In this document: in pieces, positions 35,185-45,190 of the stretch | Layout of the letters: each line of letters opens with the position of its first letter | Position numbering within the stretch: the first letter of the stretch is position 1 | NCBI GenBank assembly: GCA_948099385.1 | Contig: CANUEZ040000047.1 | Location: 29,716,501-29,780,500, forward strand | Reading direction: 5' to 3' | Source: Fasciola hepatica | Taxonomy: Eukaryota > Platyhelminthes > Trematoda > Plagiorchiida > Fasciolidae | DNA length: 64,000 nt | Program-made: the position numbers and the translations under genes | Notes under the pieces: generated by a model | What the model was told of the DNA's origin: nothing | Seen by the model: the letters and a program-made list of their open reading frames with translations, nothing else | Databases searched by the model: none

Positions 35185-35930
35185 GGTGACATTAAAGTGC
35201 TTTCATCTTGCACAGTTTCCGTCGAGCAAGTTTTTCGGGCCCTGAATGCTAGACATCGAATTAAATTTCGTTTGTGAGACAGGGACAAGAAGCTGTGAAA
35301 ATTCGTGTACTGGCCGTTCCATGCACCTTTCCTTAGGACCTGTCTTTGTGTTGAACCATCTTCTCTTCTAGGTAGTAGTACGTCGAGGAAAGGCAATTAG
35401 TTCTTGGTTTCCAGTTCCATCGTGAAGGCTAAAGAGCCCTGAGCGTTGTTAAATTATTTTAGAACGTTAGGTACGTTACATTCTTGGTCTAATAAAAAAT
35501 ACGTCATCCATGTACCGACGGTAATGAGTAAAATCCTTCAGTGGTTTGCTTTAGTTTTCCATTTTAAAGTTTGGCCATGAAAATGTCTGCTCCAATGAGT
35601 CTAGTGGGAAAACCATGGCGGTGTCATCTTTTTGCAGGTAGAAATATCCGATGGACAGGAACTGGAAGTTTAGAGTGCTAATTAGCAATAGTTCTTTCAG
35701 ATTTTCTGACAGTTTGCCCATTTATATGTTAGATGTATTTGTATATTCACATAGGAAGTCCGCGGTTTCCAGAAACGTGAACGAGTGAAACTCTCACCAC
35801 AACACGCACACGATAGAGACATCCCTCTTTTTAGTGCCATGACAAAGATCTTTACTCCGGCCGGCGGCTAACACATCCCAGTGTCATCTCACCCATTGAA
35901 AAAGGTTACCCACGATAACCGAAACGTCGA
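35163..35930 (-). mobile_element. Penelope-like retroelement, copy 4, truncated RT
   Basis: On the minus strand, RT palm pieces are visible: FYLQKDDTAM (the block before GSPLGP, itself degraded), an intact catalytic YMDD in YRRYMDDVFFI near 35495-35525, PFLDVLLPRREDG near 35370-35395, and the thumb block KRNLIRCLAFRARK near 35235-35275. There is no endonuclease and no N-terminal half. Its 3' truncation point abuts and apparently cuts the secreted-protein frame. A PLE-type hammerhead-like motif lies at its 5' side. Confidence 0.85.
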
Positions 35931-35945
35931 TTGACTACCATCTTT
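35890..35945 (+). ncRNA. PLE-type hammerhead-like motif
   Basis: CATTGAAAAA, then a perfect GGTTA...TAACC hairpin with a seven-base loop, then GAAACGTCG. It has the best stem II of the four motifs here. The first catalytic box is degenerate (expected CTGATGA). It sits next to PLE copy 4 but on the opposite strand to its RT. Confidence 0.4.
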
Positions 35946-36480
35946 TCCGATGAAGCTTTGCTTCCGAACAACAAACACTTACCTACTACATATCACATGG
36001 CGCCTTATTTTCGATACACTCCGAACGGATCTGGGATCTGATACATTATCACATATAGAATTCATTGAAAACAACTGTTCGCTCTCCAGCGTCTTAATAT
36101 GACCATGACTGTAGGACTATTCAGACTACTCATTATTGTTTAGGAAATTCTTATATCATAATGCAATGGTCGGTAAATTGAACTCGAGCATATGCCAGTG
36201 CCTGTTTTGCACGAAACCTAATGTAAGTAATCAATCCACGATGTACACCTGGGTCTTTAGCATGACTTAACTGTTCGAAAAATGTGATATTACAGTGTGA
36301 ACTGAAATGCATATACACCCCGGAGAGGTAGAATTTTTCAACTCACTACTTTTTAGCAGGCAAAATAGTGCGGGTACCATGAAGTAAATAATAAAGTCGG
36401 CTGGTAAAATGTACTCGAAAAATGGAGGACAAAGAAGCAAATTAACTGACGCGAAAGATATTTAATGTTGAATGATGGTT
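35946..36480. other. Anonymous DNA with a short inverted copy of the secreted-protein frame
   Basis: Positions 36055-36100 read on the minus strand match 35118-35162 (the AGCGAAC and TTTTCAATGAAT blocks). Nothing else recognised. Confidence 0.5.
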
Positions 36481-36534
36481 CGAAGCTTCACATTAACATT
36501 GAACAAAGAGTTCACAGGTGACATATTCCTTATG

Positions 36535-36770
36535 GGTATACAGGAGTATTTGTGAAGTGTGGTAAGGTTAGCCGTCCATATGAATTTCCGCCAAAGTTTC
36601 AAACGTAATTTGCTCTCATTTCATCCTCAGCGGTGACAAGTTTATACAACCAAATTTTGTTCCATGAAGTCACCCTGGATCACGTGCATGGTCACTACTG
36701 GGAAGATATATCGTGCAATCAAATACTCTGGACTTGTGTGTTATAGGACTTCTGTTACATTGAACTTCCT
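36535..36770 (+). repeat. Dispersed repeat, direct copy of 14870-15130
   Basis: See the partner entry; ordered short blocks are conserved. Confidence 0.65.
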
Positions 36771-37339
36771 TTGAGGGATGAACAGTCGGCCCTGTCAGTT
36801 TGACTACTGTCACTTGAGTGCACCCTTAAATGTCATTATGCATCATACACTATTTTGTTTTTAATTCTCAAGGATAGATAAATCTGCTAATGTTCGTAGT
36901 CAGGACTGTAATAATACATTCAGTTGTGTAACCAGGAAATAGTTTCCAGATGTTTGATGTAGATGGTAGCCTACCGTCTATCACATGTCATTCATCTGAC
37001 CCATTCACTAACCACAGATAATTAAATTCTAGTCACAACTTCCTAATTACTTTAAACGACAGGAGTTCATCAGGTTATCATTCTATCGCTGTTCCTATCT
37101 CACTCATATCATGCATTTTAAAGCCTACATTTCGGACTAGATGAACAACTTATTGATTGATCTGTTTTTTCCATCACTCAGTTGTGATCTGTCATCGGAA
37201 ATGTACACGGAAGAATCATTTGCATGTTATGTTAACCTTACACGTGGTTCCCTGTAAGGCACTTCTCAGCATGCCTAGAACGAAAGTGACGAAATATACG
37301 TGATCCACAATGTACTAGAAATGTGACCAATAGTTTATG
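36771..37339. other. Anonymous DNA
   Basis: No recognisable gene or element. Confidence 0.4.
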
Positions 37340-37780
37340 CCGGTATCATCATGGAATTAGTGGTATGCAGAAAGTGAAAAACCGGATCGATGAACTGAAG
37401 GGATTTATTCGGTCATGACGAGTAGGGTTGATCATGTTGGTTACTTGTAAGGAACTACGATGATGGCACACTGCGACAGTGCTCGAATAGGTGTTTGAGA
37501 TCCACTGAACGGAAATAAAGTGCCACAAGATAATGAGCAACCAGCATAACCACGGTCAGGAGAAAGTAATAGAGGGCAATCCAAAATGGTTGGTGAGACG
37601 AAATAAAATGATAATCGATTTTCTGTTTTGATGTCATTATTGTAACACACATTATTTCTTCCAACTGTACAGTCATCGTGGTCGGTACACCAACGGCTAT
37701 TGCCAATGACAAGGTTCCGAAATTGATTGAGACAAACAAACTAATTTCATGCGTTGGTATGTGGCTGGCGTGACACTGGC
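37340..37780 (-). pseudogene. Receptor (GPCR) fragment, TM4 to intracellular loop 3 and start of TM6
   Basis: On the minus strand, FGTLSLAIAVGVPTTMT (TM4), EEIMCVTIMT, PFWIALYYFLLTVVMLVAHY (complete TM5) and SVDLKHLFEH align with the two longer receptor copies. A frameshift near 37440 follows, then SLQFIDPVF. TM1-3 and TM7 are missing. Homology begins near 37775 at the region corresponding to CATYRR. It is clearly non-functional. Confidence 0.8.
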
Positions 37781-38105
37781 CTCAGTTGATCCGTTGGGTT
37801 TAGTTCATTCAACTGCCTACCTCGCTCTTCTGTGCTACTTCTGAATTTTCTTCCCCTTCGGGACATTTTGTTCGGGGCCCTTCCGTTGTTTAGTACTGCT
37901 CAACACTTGTCATTCCAAAATCCAACCGGAAACACCAAATTAATTACATAACCTTACATCACCCCCCCCCCACTCAGTGTCCATGTCAATATGCCGCATT
38001 TCCTCCTCGAGACTAAAAGGTCGGTTTTAATACAATCGTAAAATGGCTCAGTAAAGCTGCAAAAGAGTTCCTGGGAACATTCAGCTTCCATTGTTGCTTA
38101 CCTCG
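37781..38105. other. Anonymous DNA with a poly-C run
   Basis: A run of ten C at 37962-37971; nothing else recognised. Confidence 0.5.
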
Positions 38106-38109
38106 CATT

Positions 38110-38690
38110 GTAATAGGCTTCGTCCAAGCGCACTTAAGAAAGGTCATAGGTTTTAAAGCAATAACATTGTCCACAGATTTTTCCCTGTGTTTTGCACTCT
38201 ACTTTAACCACCACGTGGTCAAGGGGAGGTCTTCTACAAGTATATTTGAAAAACCAGACAGCTCCTTGGTTCGTAGGCTGAGTGAATGATATGCAGCTGA
38301 GAGGCAGAAATACTGCCTCCACATCAGACAACTGGATATCAGCTCGGTGAGTTGCTTTGTCTACAACGAACAAAATCTTTTGCTTCTCATGATTTTGTGG
38401 TGATTCAGCATCTATCACATGTGATACTACCAGGTACAGCTTCGTAGCTACTTACGCGGATGAGCCTCAACCAATCAAGTTCGCCGCGAACAAGTCCGCC
38501 AAGAGCTCCCTGTGATAGGTCATCTTCGAGTCTACCAATTATCTTCTTGGATTTAACGTTTATACAGACCACTTCTGTAATAAAACTTATATATTTTTTT
38601 TCGCAGCCTTGGTCCTCTTGCTACTTTTGTTCACGTAGTTCTGTGTGGGGGCAATTTTGTAGTGCTTCAAATACGACGCACGATAAGAAA
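38110..38690 (-). mobile_element. Tigger/pogo-like DNA transposon remnant
   Basis: The minus strand encodes VEAVFLPLSCISFTQPTNQG followed by AVWFFKYTCRR, which matches the characteristic FLPPNxTSLxQPMDQGV block of pogo/Tigger (jerky-type) DDE transposases, at about 38260-38330. The preceding KILFVVDKATH corresponds to the second catalytic Asp region (LDNAxxH), with Asp kept. The upstream part (38390-38690) is shared with 28490-28800. Ends and terminal repeats were not identified. Confidence 0.7.
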
Positions 38691-39654
38691 GACTAACAAA
38701 TTTGTTTATCTGAACAATTACCGAATTTGGTGGCGCCCCTTACTCCGTCTGTGTACACCGTCTGCACGCCTTTGCGTTCCTCCAATGCACAGGTTACTCC
38801 GCTCAAGCGCGTAGAGTTCGGATATTTTTCGCGCTACCGAGTATATACGTTATCTCGTCACAAACTGAAGACCACGGACTATATATTCCATATGGGAGCA
38901 GGTCCTGACATAACTTAGGAGAATCCTAAAATTTAAATACGTCCCGTCAGTTCACTTCATTACGGTTACTGCAGGTTTATCCGGTTGATCAAATCTCTTG
39001 ATCAGCCACACCACAGTGCAGAAGTCGTCCATGCCTTTTGTAAACTGTAGGATTTTCAATGTAGGCACTTTTCATGCGAAACCCGAAAACCACGGGATTC
39101 ACGTTTTTTCAACGGCAGGTGGGGCGATTTGGGACAAAAGTACATCATTAACGTATAAGCATCAATCCGAATCTCGGAACTTTCTTTCCACAAACGTTTT
39201 TGAAGATTCTGTTGGGTATTCGGGCAAGACACATTAACATAAAGTAATTTCACCAGCATTGGAATATTTTTCTTTCCATCTTCGCTATTCATCCAAAAAT
39301 CCGTCGACTCCATCATGGCTTACCCTCATTCGTTCAACGTTAATCTGGTGGAAGATAATAAAAAAAGACTATTTACTTTGTAAGATCGCAACTCGTATCT
39401 CCTCTCCCAGTAACGAAACCAGCCTTTGGAGGCTTTGAATTCAGGCTTGCCTTAAGTGACAGTTAACAAATTCCATCATGGAAATTTCATCATGATTTCC
39501 GCGCATCTTTAGGAATCATTGGAAAGTCCCATCATTCACTTTGTCGAATTTTTGCTGCACAACTTTGTAATCTGTGAAGCATTAACACACGATCTTAAAC
39601 CAGAATCTGGCTGGTTTGAGCAACATTGGGATTATCTTACAGACTGCGGCTTCT
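38691..39654. other. Anonymous DNA
   Basis: No gene recognised; several short frames on both strands without family signal. Confidence 0.4.
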
Positions 39655-39850
39655 TGAGAGTGCTACACATCAAGGTTGGAATCCGATGGAAAACTATGAT
39701 TTGGGATTGGGTTTCCCAAATTATTTGGGGACAGCTGAAAACATTATTTTCTGAGGATGCAACACTTGACAGAATTGTGTGTATGGCCACTGGGACATGT
39801 AGATGCCAAGTTGTTAGATGACTGATCATAGTAACTGTGTACAGAAATTG
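39655..39850 (-). pseudogene. Divergent receptor (GPCR) fragment, TM1-TM2 region
   Basis: The minus strand reads YTVTMISHLTTWHLHVPVAI, aligning with YAVKINSRLTTWLLRVQVVL of the 34-kb receptor. The following about 130 bp matches the fragment at 63845-64000 closely, so both belong to a second receptor subfamily. No further TM segments are seen. Confidence 0.65.
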
Positions 39851-39864
39851 GTCACACATTTCTT

Positions 39865-40330
39865 CACTTGTTTCCATGAGAGTGGTAATTAGTTTTCCGG
39901 AATGAGTAGTAGGACTTTGTATCTGAATCAGATGAAGAAAAATTTCCCGGAATGACACGACCGGTTTCGCGATTGTTGACACTCATCGGGTGGGCGTAAC
40001 CAGTACCCCCTGGCCAATCACCCTTTACCAGAGTACTCCTCATTTGGTTTACAGCTACAATCTCATTTGAAGCCTATGGAGAGTGAATGGATGAAAATTC
40101 CATTTTTAGAATCACACTGCGAGACCTACTCGTGTGTTTTCGAGGAAATCTTATCCTGTCACTCAGATACAACAAAACACATACACACACAAATACATCA
40201 ATATTCCGAAAATTCATACTAAGGACCATGTGTCTTCGTTCTGAAGGTCAGCCGTGCTAACCGGCGAATTGACTTTGGGAAAATCAGCCTGTGATTCTAC
40301 AATTGGACTCTCCATCCATGCTTGATCAAG
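39865..40330 (-). repeat. Repeat module R5, copy 1
   Basis: Its reverse complement matches 63150-63480 and, less closely, 49140-49450; all copies share a CTACTCATTCCG box and an AAACCGGTC box. In the 39-kb and 63-kb loci it lies directly upstream of the divergent receptor fragment in the same orientation. Confidence 0.75.
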
Positions 40331-40429
40331 TGAGGTCACAGCTGTTTAATAAGGTTACCTATGTATTTAACTTATTAGTGCTCAATCCATTCGTTGGCCT
40401 TAATTGATTGCACATCTGTGAACCCAGTG

Positions 40430-40784
40430 TTCCAAGTACCATTCAGATCTCTTATTGTTTACATATAGTCGTCAACATTCGTGTGCTCGATCTTGTCCAC
40501 ACGAAAAATACTTCTCCAAATTTGACGTGTTTTCTCGTACGGCTAACCTATGTATTTATCTATCTATATTAAGACAAGATAAGGAATTGGACCTATTAGA
40601 CAAATGGAGAGTGATAGGGAATAATGGTCATATAAAATAGGAAAGAAAACATCTGTAATACAGGCTTCAATCAAGACCGGGTGTGGATTAATTCTCAAAC
40701 ATTATGTCGGTATTCATCTAGTCTTCGTGTTGTTTTAGGGTGAAAGGGGGACCAGGGCGGCTCAAAAGCACGCACAAATCGTTT
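40430..40784. repeat. Segment shared with 62600-62880, inverted
   Basis: Includes GGAATTGGACCTATTAGACAA and AATAATGG, matched by the reverse complement of 62660-62740. It connects R5 with the 3' end of a PLE at both loci, showing a single ancestral arrangement duplicated in inverted orientation. Confidence 0.8.
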
Positions 40785-42665
40785 TTGGACACGCATCGTC
40801 TTATCAACTAGGCGGTGTGGGTAGCTATTCTGGGTGAAAACCCTTCTTCCCGTTCAGAGTTCTTCCTCAATCGTTTCCTCCGAACATGATCCCCTTTCTC
40901 GGTTTGTGAGGCACCTGATTAGGTTTCTTCTCAACCTAGGAGGCATGAAACAGTGGTAGTGGATGTACTGTCCATTACACTTCGCCTTCATGTGTACTGA
41001 CCGACTGACTGAACTATCTTCAAGACGATTAACCTGAACATCCAGGAAGCCTAATGTGCTGTTCGATTCGGTTTCCATTGTGAACTTCAAGTTGTCATGA
41101 GCTGAGTTAAATGAATCAAAGTTTTGGCCTATTTGGTCCAACTTTACCACAAAGACATCAGCAAACAGTGGTCCGAATGGTGAACCCCTTGCTACCTCGT
41201 CCCTTTGGAGGTAGATCTGACCGTTGAACTTAAAATGAATGTTGTATGAAGAAAACCAGCAGTTGTTTCCAATATTCTAAGGGAATGCCTATCTCAGTTG
41301 CGTTGCTTTCAATGTAAATACATGCATAACCTGTGGTTTCATCGATTGGAACGTTGGTGAAGAGTGAACTGACATCTAATGATGGGATCCGTCGCTATTT
41401 CACATTCAGGTCTTTTACGCAACTCATGATTTCAAATTTATCTTTTAGGCTGTTTTGATATTCTTTGTCTAAACAGTTCCAGAAGAATTGTCAACCACTT
41501 GGTCACTGCATGGTACAAGGAATTACACATGTCTATGATAGGCCCAATGATTTTTTGGTACTCGGTACTATCTGGGAATGACAGATTCTGTAGACCGTAT
41601 CCGTTCGAAAGTAGATGGGTCTACTATGACATTTTGTTTCAGATGTCGTAAAATGTTTGGCAAAGACTTTTTATTTGCAATTGAGTAGTAGGAGATTAGA
41701 TTTGTATATAATATGACTCATCATGCAGCTTGAAAGCTCAGCTCACCATTGAAAACAATGGAAGCACTGTATGGATGTTCAGATGTTCAACAAACCGTTG
41801 AGAGCCAACCCCGATATCCTTGCGGTTAAGGTGTTCGATTCACAATCGTTCACCCCGGGTTCGAGTCCCCGGGGGGCTCGGCGGATGTGCACTGCTCAAG
41901 ATTCCCAACAAGGATGAAACAGCTGTACAGTACTTCCATGGTTTTCAATGGTGAATTGAGCATTCAAGCTGCATAATGAATCATATTATATACTTCTTTA
42001 TTTGTGTTTTGTCCTCCGCTGTTGCCATTTTCGTGAATTTGCATGTGACATTCAAAATGTCCTTCATATTTTGTGATAAACTGAGACTATACCGGCACCC
42101 TTGTCAGGTTTCGATAGAATGGTGTCATTATTCTTTTGTAATTCTTTCGGACATTTTATATGTTCTATCCTTAATTGCCTACTTGATGATATCTTGGCCG
42201 TATGATATTGATAGCACGTATTCACTAAGGTAGATGCGACATTCAGTAGTTGCAGCTGTGACGAAGGAAATAAGCTGGACAACTGGGCGTATAGACTCTC
42301 AAATTTCGCCTCCAGAGATAGTTGTTCACTCTGGTTGCTTGAACACCCCAAGCAACGTTCTGTCTAACTGGAAGTCAGATAAATGGTGCACAAAACGTTC
42401 AGGGTTCGGTAGGAACTCATTCGCTGGTTTCGATCCTTTTATCCGTTTCGATAGTATTTCACGTTTCCGATTCATTTACTTTTGCAAAATCGACTGGACG
42501 TACCCCTCAAAGGATTGCATTTCTTCCAATGTTTACTGATCGAGAACACGAGAAGATGACACAAATGATCGTTCTAAATCCACGATATGTTTATGTACAG
42601 CATCTGGTTCATAAAGAGCTTGGCGCCGAAGTGACACACTCGATAATATTATCCGGTTTCACAGT
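40785..42665 (-). mobile_element. Penelope-like retroelement, copy 3, catalytic box deleted
   Basis: Minus strand. The N-terminal block KELQKNNDTILSKPDKGAG lies near 42080-42140, motif A as SLDVSSLFTNVP near 41350-41385, FNSAHDNLKFTMETESN near 41070-41115, and the thumb block LRRNLIRCLTNRER near 40890-40935. Compared with copy 2, about 30 codons including the YVDD box are missing between the KL of motif C's leader and DQIGQ (near 41150). The GIY-YIG endonuclease is absent. A SINE is inserted near 41680-41985. The element is dead. Confidence 0.85.
41680..41985 (+). mobile_element. Hammerhead SINE (copy C) inserted in PLE copy 3, with inverted tail
   Basis: The tRNA-like head has CTTGCGGTTAAGGTG and a strong B box GGTTCGAGTCC (41858-41868). 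The hammerhead-like body has GCACTG at 41889, a TCC...GGA stem II at about 41903-41914 and GAAAC at 41916; the cleavage site reads GTA. About 65 bp at the left end (41700-41775) are the reverse complement of the SINE tail (41925-41985). The surrounding PLE sequence is continuous in copy 2 (at 61160-61190), which dates the insertion after the PLE. A TTTATTTG-like target duplication is seen on both sides. Confidence 0.8.
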
Positions 42666-43330
42666 CAGGCAATCACCAACTCTATCACTCTCTGTACAAT
42701 ACCATTCACTGATCCACGAAGCTTCATGCAAACTGTTGGTGACGTCATTGACACAGGTAACCATAATTTATTCAGGACCTGCCTTCCGTTCAAATGACCC
42801 TGTGTTGTTCATTTGTCCGCATCACCATCGTTGTCCTTCTAACCACCTCCATTGCGACCACTGACCTGAAAACGGTTTCACATTGTCAGTGTCCACTGAT
42901 CATGGTTGGTCATCCTTTTCCATCTGTCTCTTCTATTTGCTCAGTCCCTGTTTATATTTTTGACTTTACTGTCGACCCCGCTGAATGTGCTCGCCACTAT
43001 TGTTCATAGATCTGATCTTTTTTGACTTGTCTGTACAGGGTGGAAATCGTTGATGATATCACTGTGACCCCAGATCCTCGTGCATTCTACCCACAAACTG
43101 ATTCATCAGCCGAAAAATCTCGCTCGCTGATCAAATGGCTCAAACAAACAGCAATCTGAATTTGGTGTTTAGAAAACATGGGTATCATTCAGGTCGATTT
43201 TGTTCACAGAAGATGCACTGTTGAATACAAGACAAGGAGACGCTATGTGTACCACCATGGGCTGGATATTCAGCTTTGCATCAACGGAACTATGGTTGAC
43301 TCACGTGGTTGATACCGTGTAGAGCCGACG
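42640..43330. repeat. Large inverted repeat R6, left arm
   Basis: The reverse complement aligns with 48325-48740 and then with 47390-47555, so the right arm carries about 765 bp of extra DNA. Shared blocks include ACCCACAAACTGATTCATC and AGAAAACATGGGTATCA. Confidence 0.8.
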
Positions 43331-45000
43331 TAGGTTAATCCAAGCAGAACTGTTAACAGTCCTCCGGTTATGGTTTGGACAGGACTTCTTGATGATCGGC
43401 CCCCATTCCTCCGAAAAATCGGTTGATGGTGAGTAAAGAAGAAAACTGATGATAACTTCATTTGAAATGTACTTGATATCTATGCCGGTTTATTTAATTT
43501 CTAAGTTGAACGAGCTCATCAATAGTGACCGAAACTCTACCTGGTTTCAAGGCAATGGCACGCCTCCACACACTGTCAGACATGTGAGTGCAATGTGTGG
43601 ATGACGTTTACCTTGGAAAATGGATCGGCAAAAATAGCACCAAAGAATGGTCCCCACGGACTCCTAATGTATCATTGGCGGACCTCTTTCTCAGGAGACA
43701 TCTCAAGCGGCCAACACGATCGATGGAGAAATGCAAAATATACCAGAGGAAACGTCAGCGGGAGTTCAAGTAAACTGCCTGCTGAGGATGCTGTTACGCA
43801 AGCAGGCTGATGGAGCTCACTTTGGGCACAATATGAGAAACAGAAATTGAGATGGTCCCATTATTTCTCATTGTCACTTTCTCCACTCATACTTTATGCA
43901 AAAATAAATAAAATATTCATTCCATTCTTTGGCACATATCGGATGCCTCTAAGTTGCATAATAAGAATAGCTTTGGAAGATGACACTTACCTCTTCTTAG
44001 TTGTCTTGATCATGAAAGAAACGGATTAGAACTCAATTTCATGCAAGTTTATCGATCATTTAAACCAATTATGATAAGTGAATCAGATCGGGTTACTTAT
44101 ATTCCACCATTTCGAGCCGAGTAATTTCAACTAGGTGTCTCGTAAAAAGATCGAGTGTCATTCGCATTTGACGTCAGCATCATTTGCACACATTATCGGG
44201 TCTTACCACCACCTGTTATGGAGTGATGGATTCAACTTTATCACGCGGTCAAATTGGGATGGAGGCTAGTCATCTTCGTTTGTTCTAGTGGAACACAAAG
44301 TAGGTGCAAGTATTACGTGCAAGGACATTCGCGCATGTAGTGTAACTTGTAACACTTTGTGTTACATCTTAATTAGCCCCAGAACGCCGAGATTCTAATC
44401 GCACATCGGACAGCAGTAAAAATAGAATGGGATTTCAAGCAGCATATCGATGAATTAAAACTGGCTTCTCGTTTACATTCCATTCCCGGCAAACCTACTT
44501 GACTTCCCTGGTCCTCTGTCAACTTCATTGGCCATCTAATGGAAGATTTTTTGATTTTGTGAAGTTATATCACCATTCAGAGGTGTCCTTCGTCTTAAAA
44601 TAATGTTTTCAAAAAGAGGAACATTCCACCTATTGCGGCTAACCTTGCAGCGAATACCACAATTTGATTTATCTTGAAAAAACTGAAAAATTTGTATTGA
44701 AATGGCGCTAAATGCAATCGGTTGTAGTGAACAGCGAATTAATGTCGATTGCTAAATGACATCATCTCTTTCTTCCACTCGACCGTATCGGTAACAGTAC
44801 AGGAAATACATTTGATATTTTTGTCCAGCTGACTGTCCTTTGGACACCACCTTTCAACCACAAACCTCAGGTCATCTGACCTGACTTGGTGGGAGGCATT
44901 CGCTTGGAGTTGACGGGCAGGTATCGTGTTTTCTTTTCGGAGCTGTCGGGCATCTCTGGCCGTCATAGAGGTCGACATCTAAACAAGCTTACCTTGGCGA
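43331..45000. other. Anonymous DNA within R6
   Basis: Contains 44070-44215, a direct copy of 47995-48150. The frames at 43588-43810 (+) and 44739-44978 (-) have no recognisable family. Confidence 0.4.
44070..44215 (+). repeat. Dispersed repeat, direct copy of 47995-48150
   Basis: Shared ordered blocks TTTCGAGCC, AGGT(A/G)TCTCGTAA and TTTGCACA(C/T)ATTATCGG. The partner lies within the extra 765 bp of the right R6 arm, suggesting a mobile element. Confidence 0.65.
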
Positions 45001-45004
45001 TTCG

Positions 45005-45190
45005 GATCAGCCCAGACGGGAGCGAGGTGGCGCAGGAGTAACACGTATGCCTTCGAGGTGAGAGGGCCCGAGTTCAAACCCTGGGTGTGGCCGAGGATAT
45101 GCACCACTGGTGAGCCCTAATAAGAGTGAAGCTCGAGTCTGGTGCTTCCGAGTACAGGTTTGTGCGTGAAGCGTGGAGTACAAAGGACAG
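45005..45190 (+). mobile_element. tRNA-derived SINE with near-complete hammerhead (copy D)
   Basis: The tRNA-like head has GAGGTGGCGCAGG (A box region) and GAGTTCAAACC (B box, 45070-45080). The hammerhead is the best of the window. Stem I is a perfect 6-bp pair, GCACCA (45101-45106) with TGGTGC (45140-45145). The first core box CTGGTGAG (45107) has one change from CTGATGAG. The second box is GAAG (45128) for GAAA. The cleavage triplet GTC is intact (45137-45139), and the short palindrome CTCGAG stands as minimal stem III. Stem II is weakened. Self-cleavage is doubtful because two core bases are changed. Confidence 0.8.
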
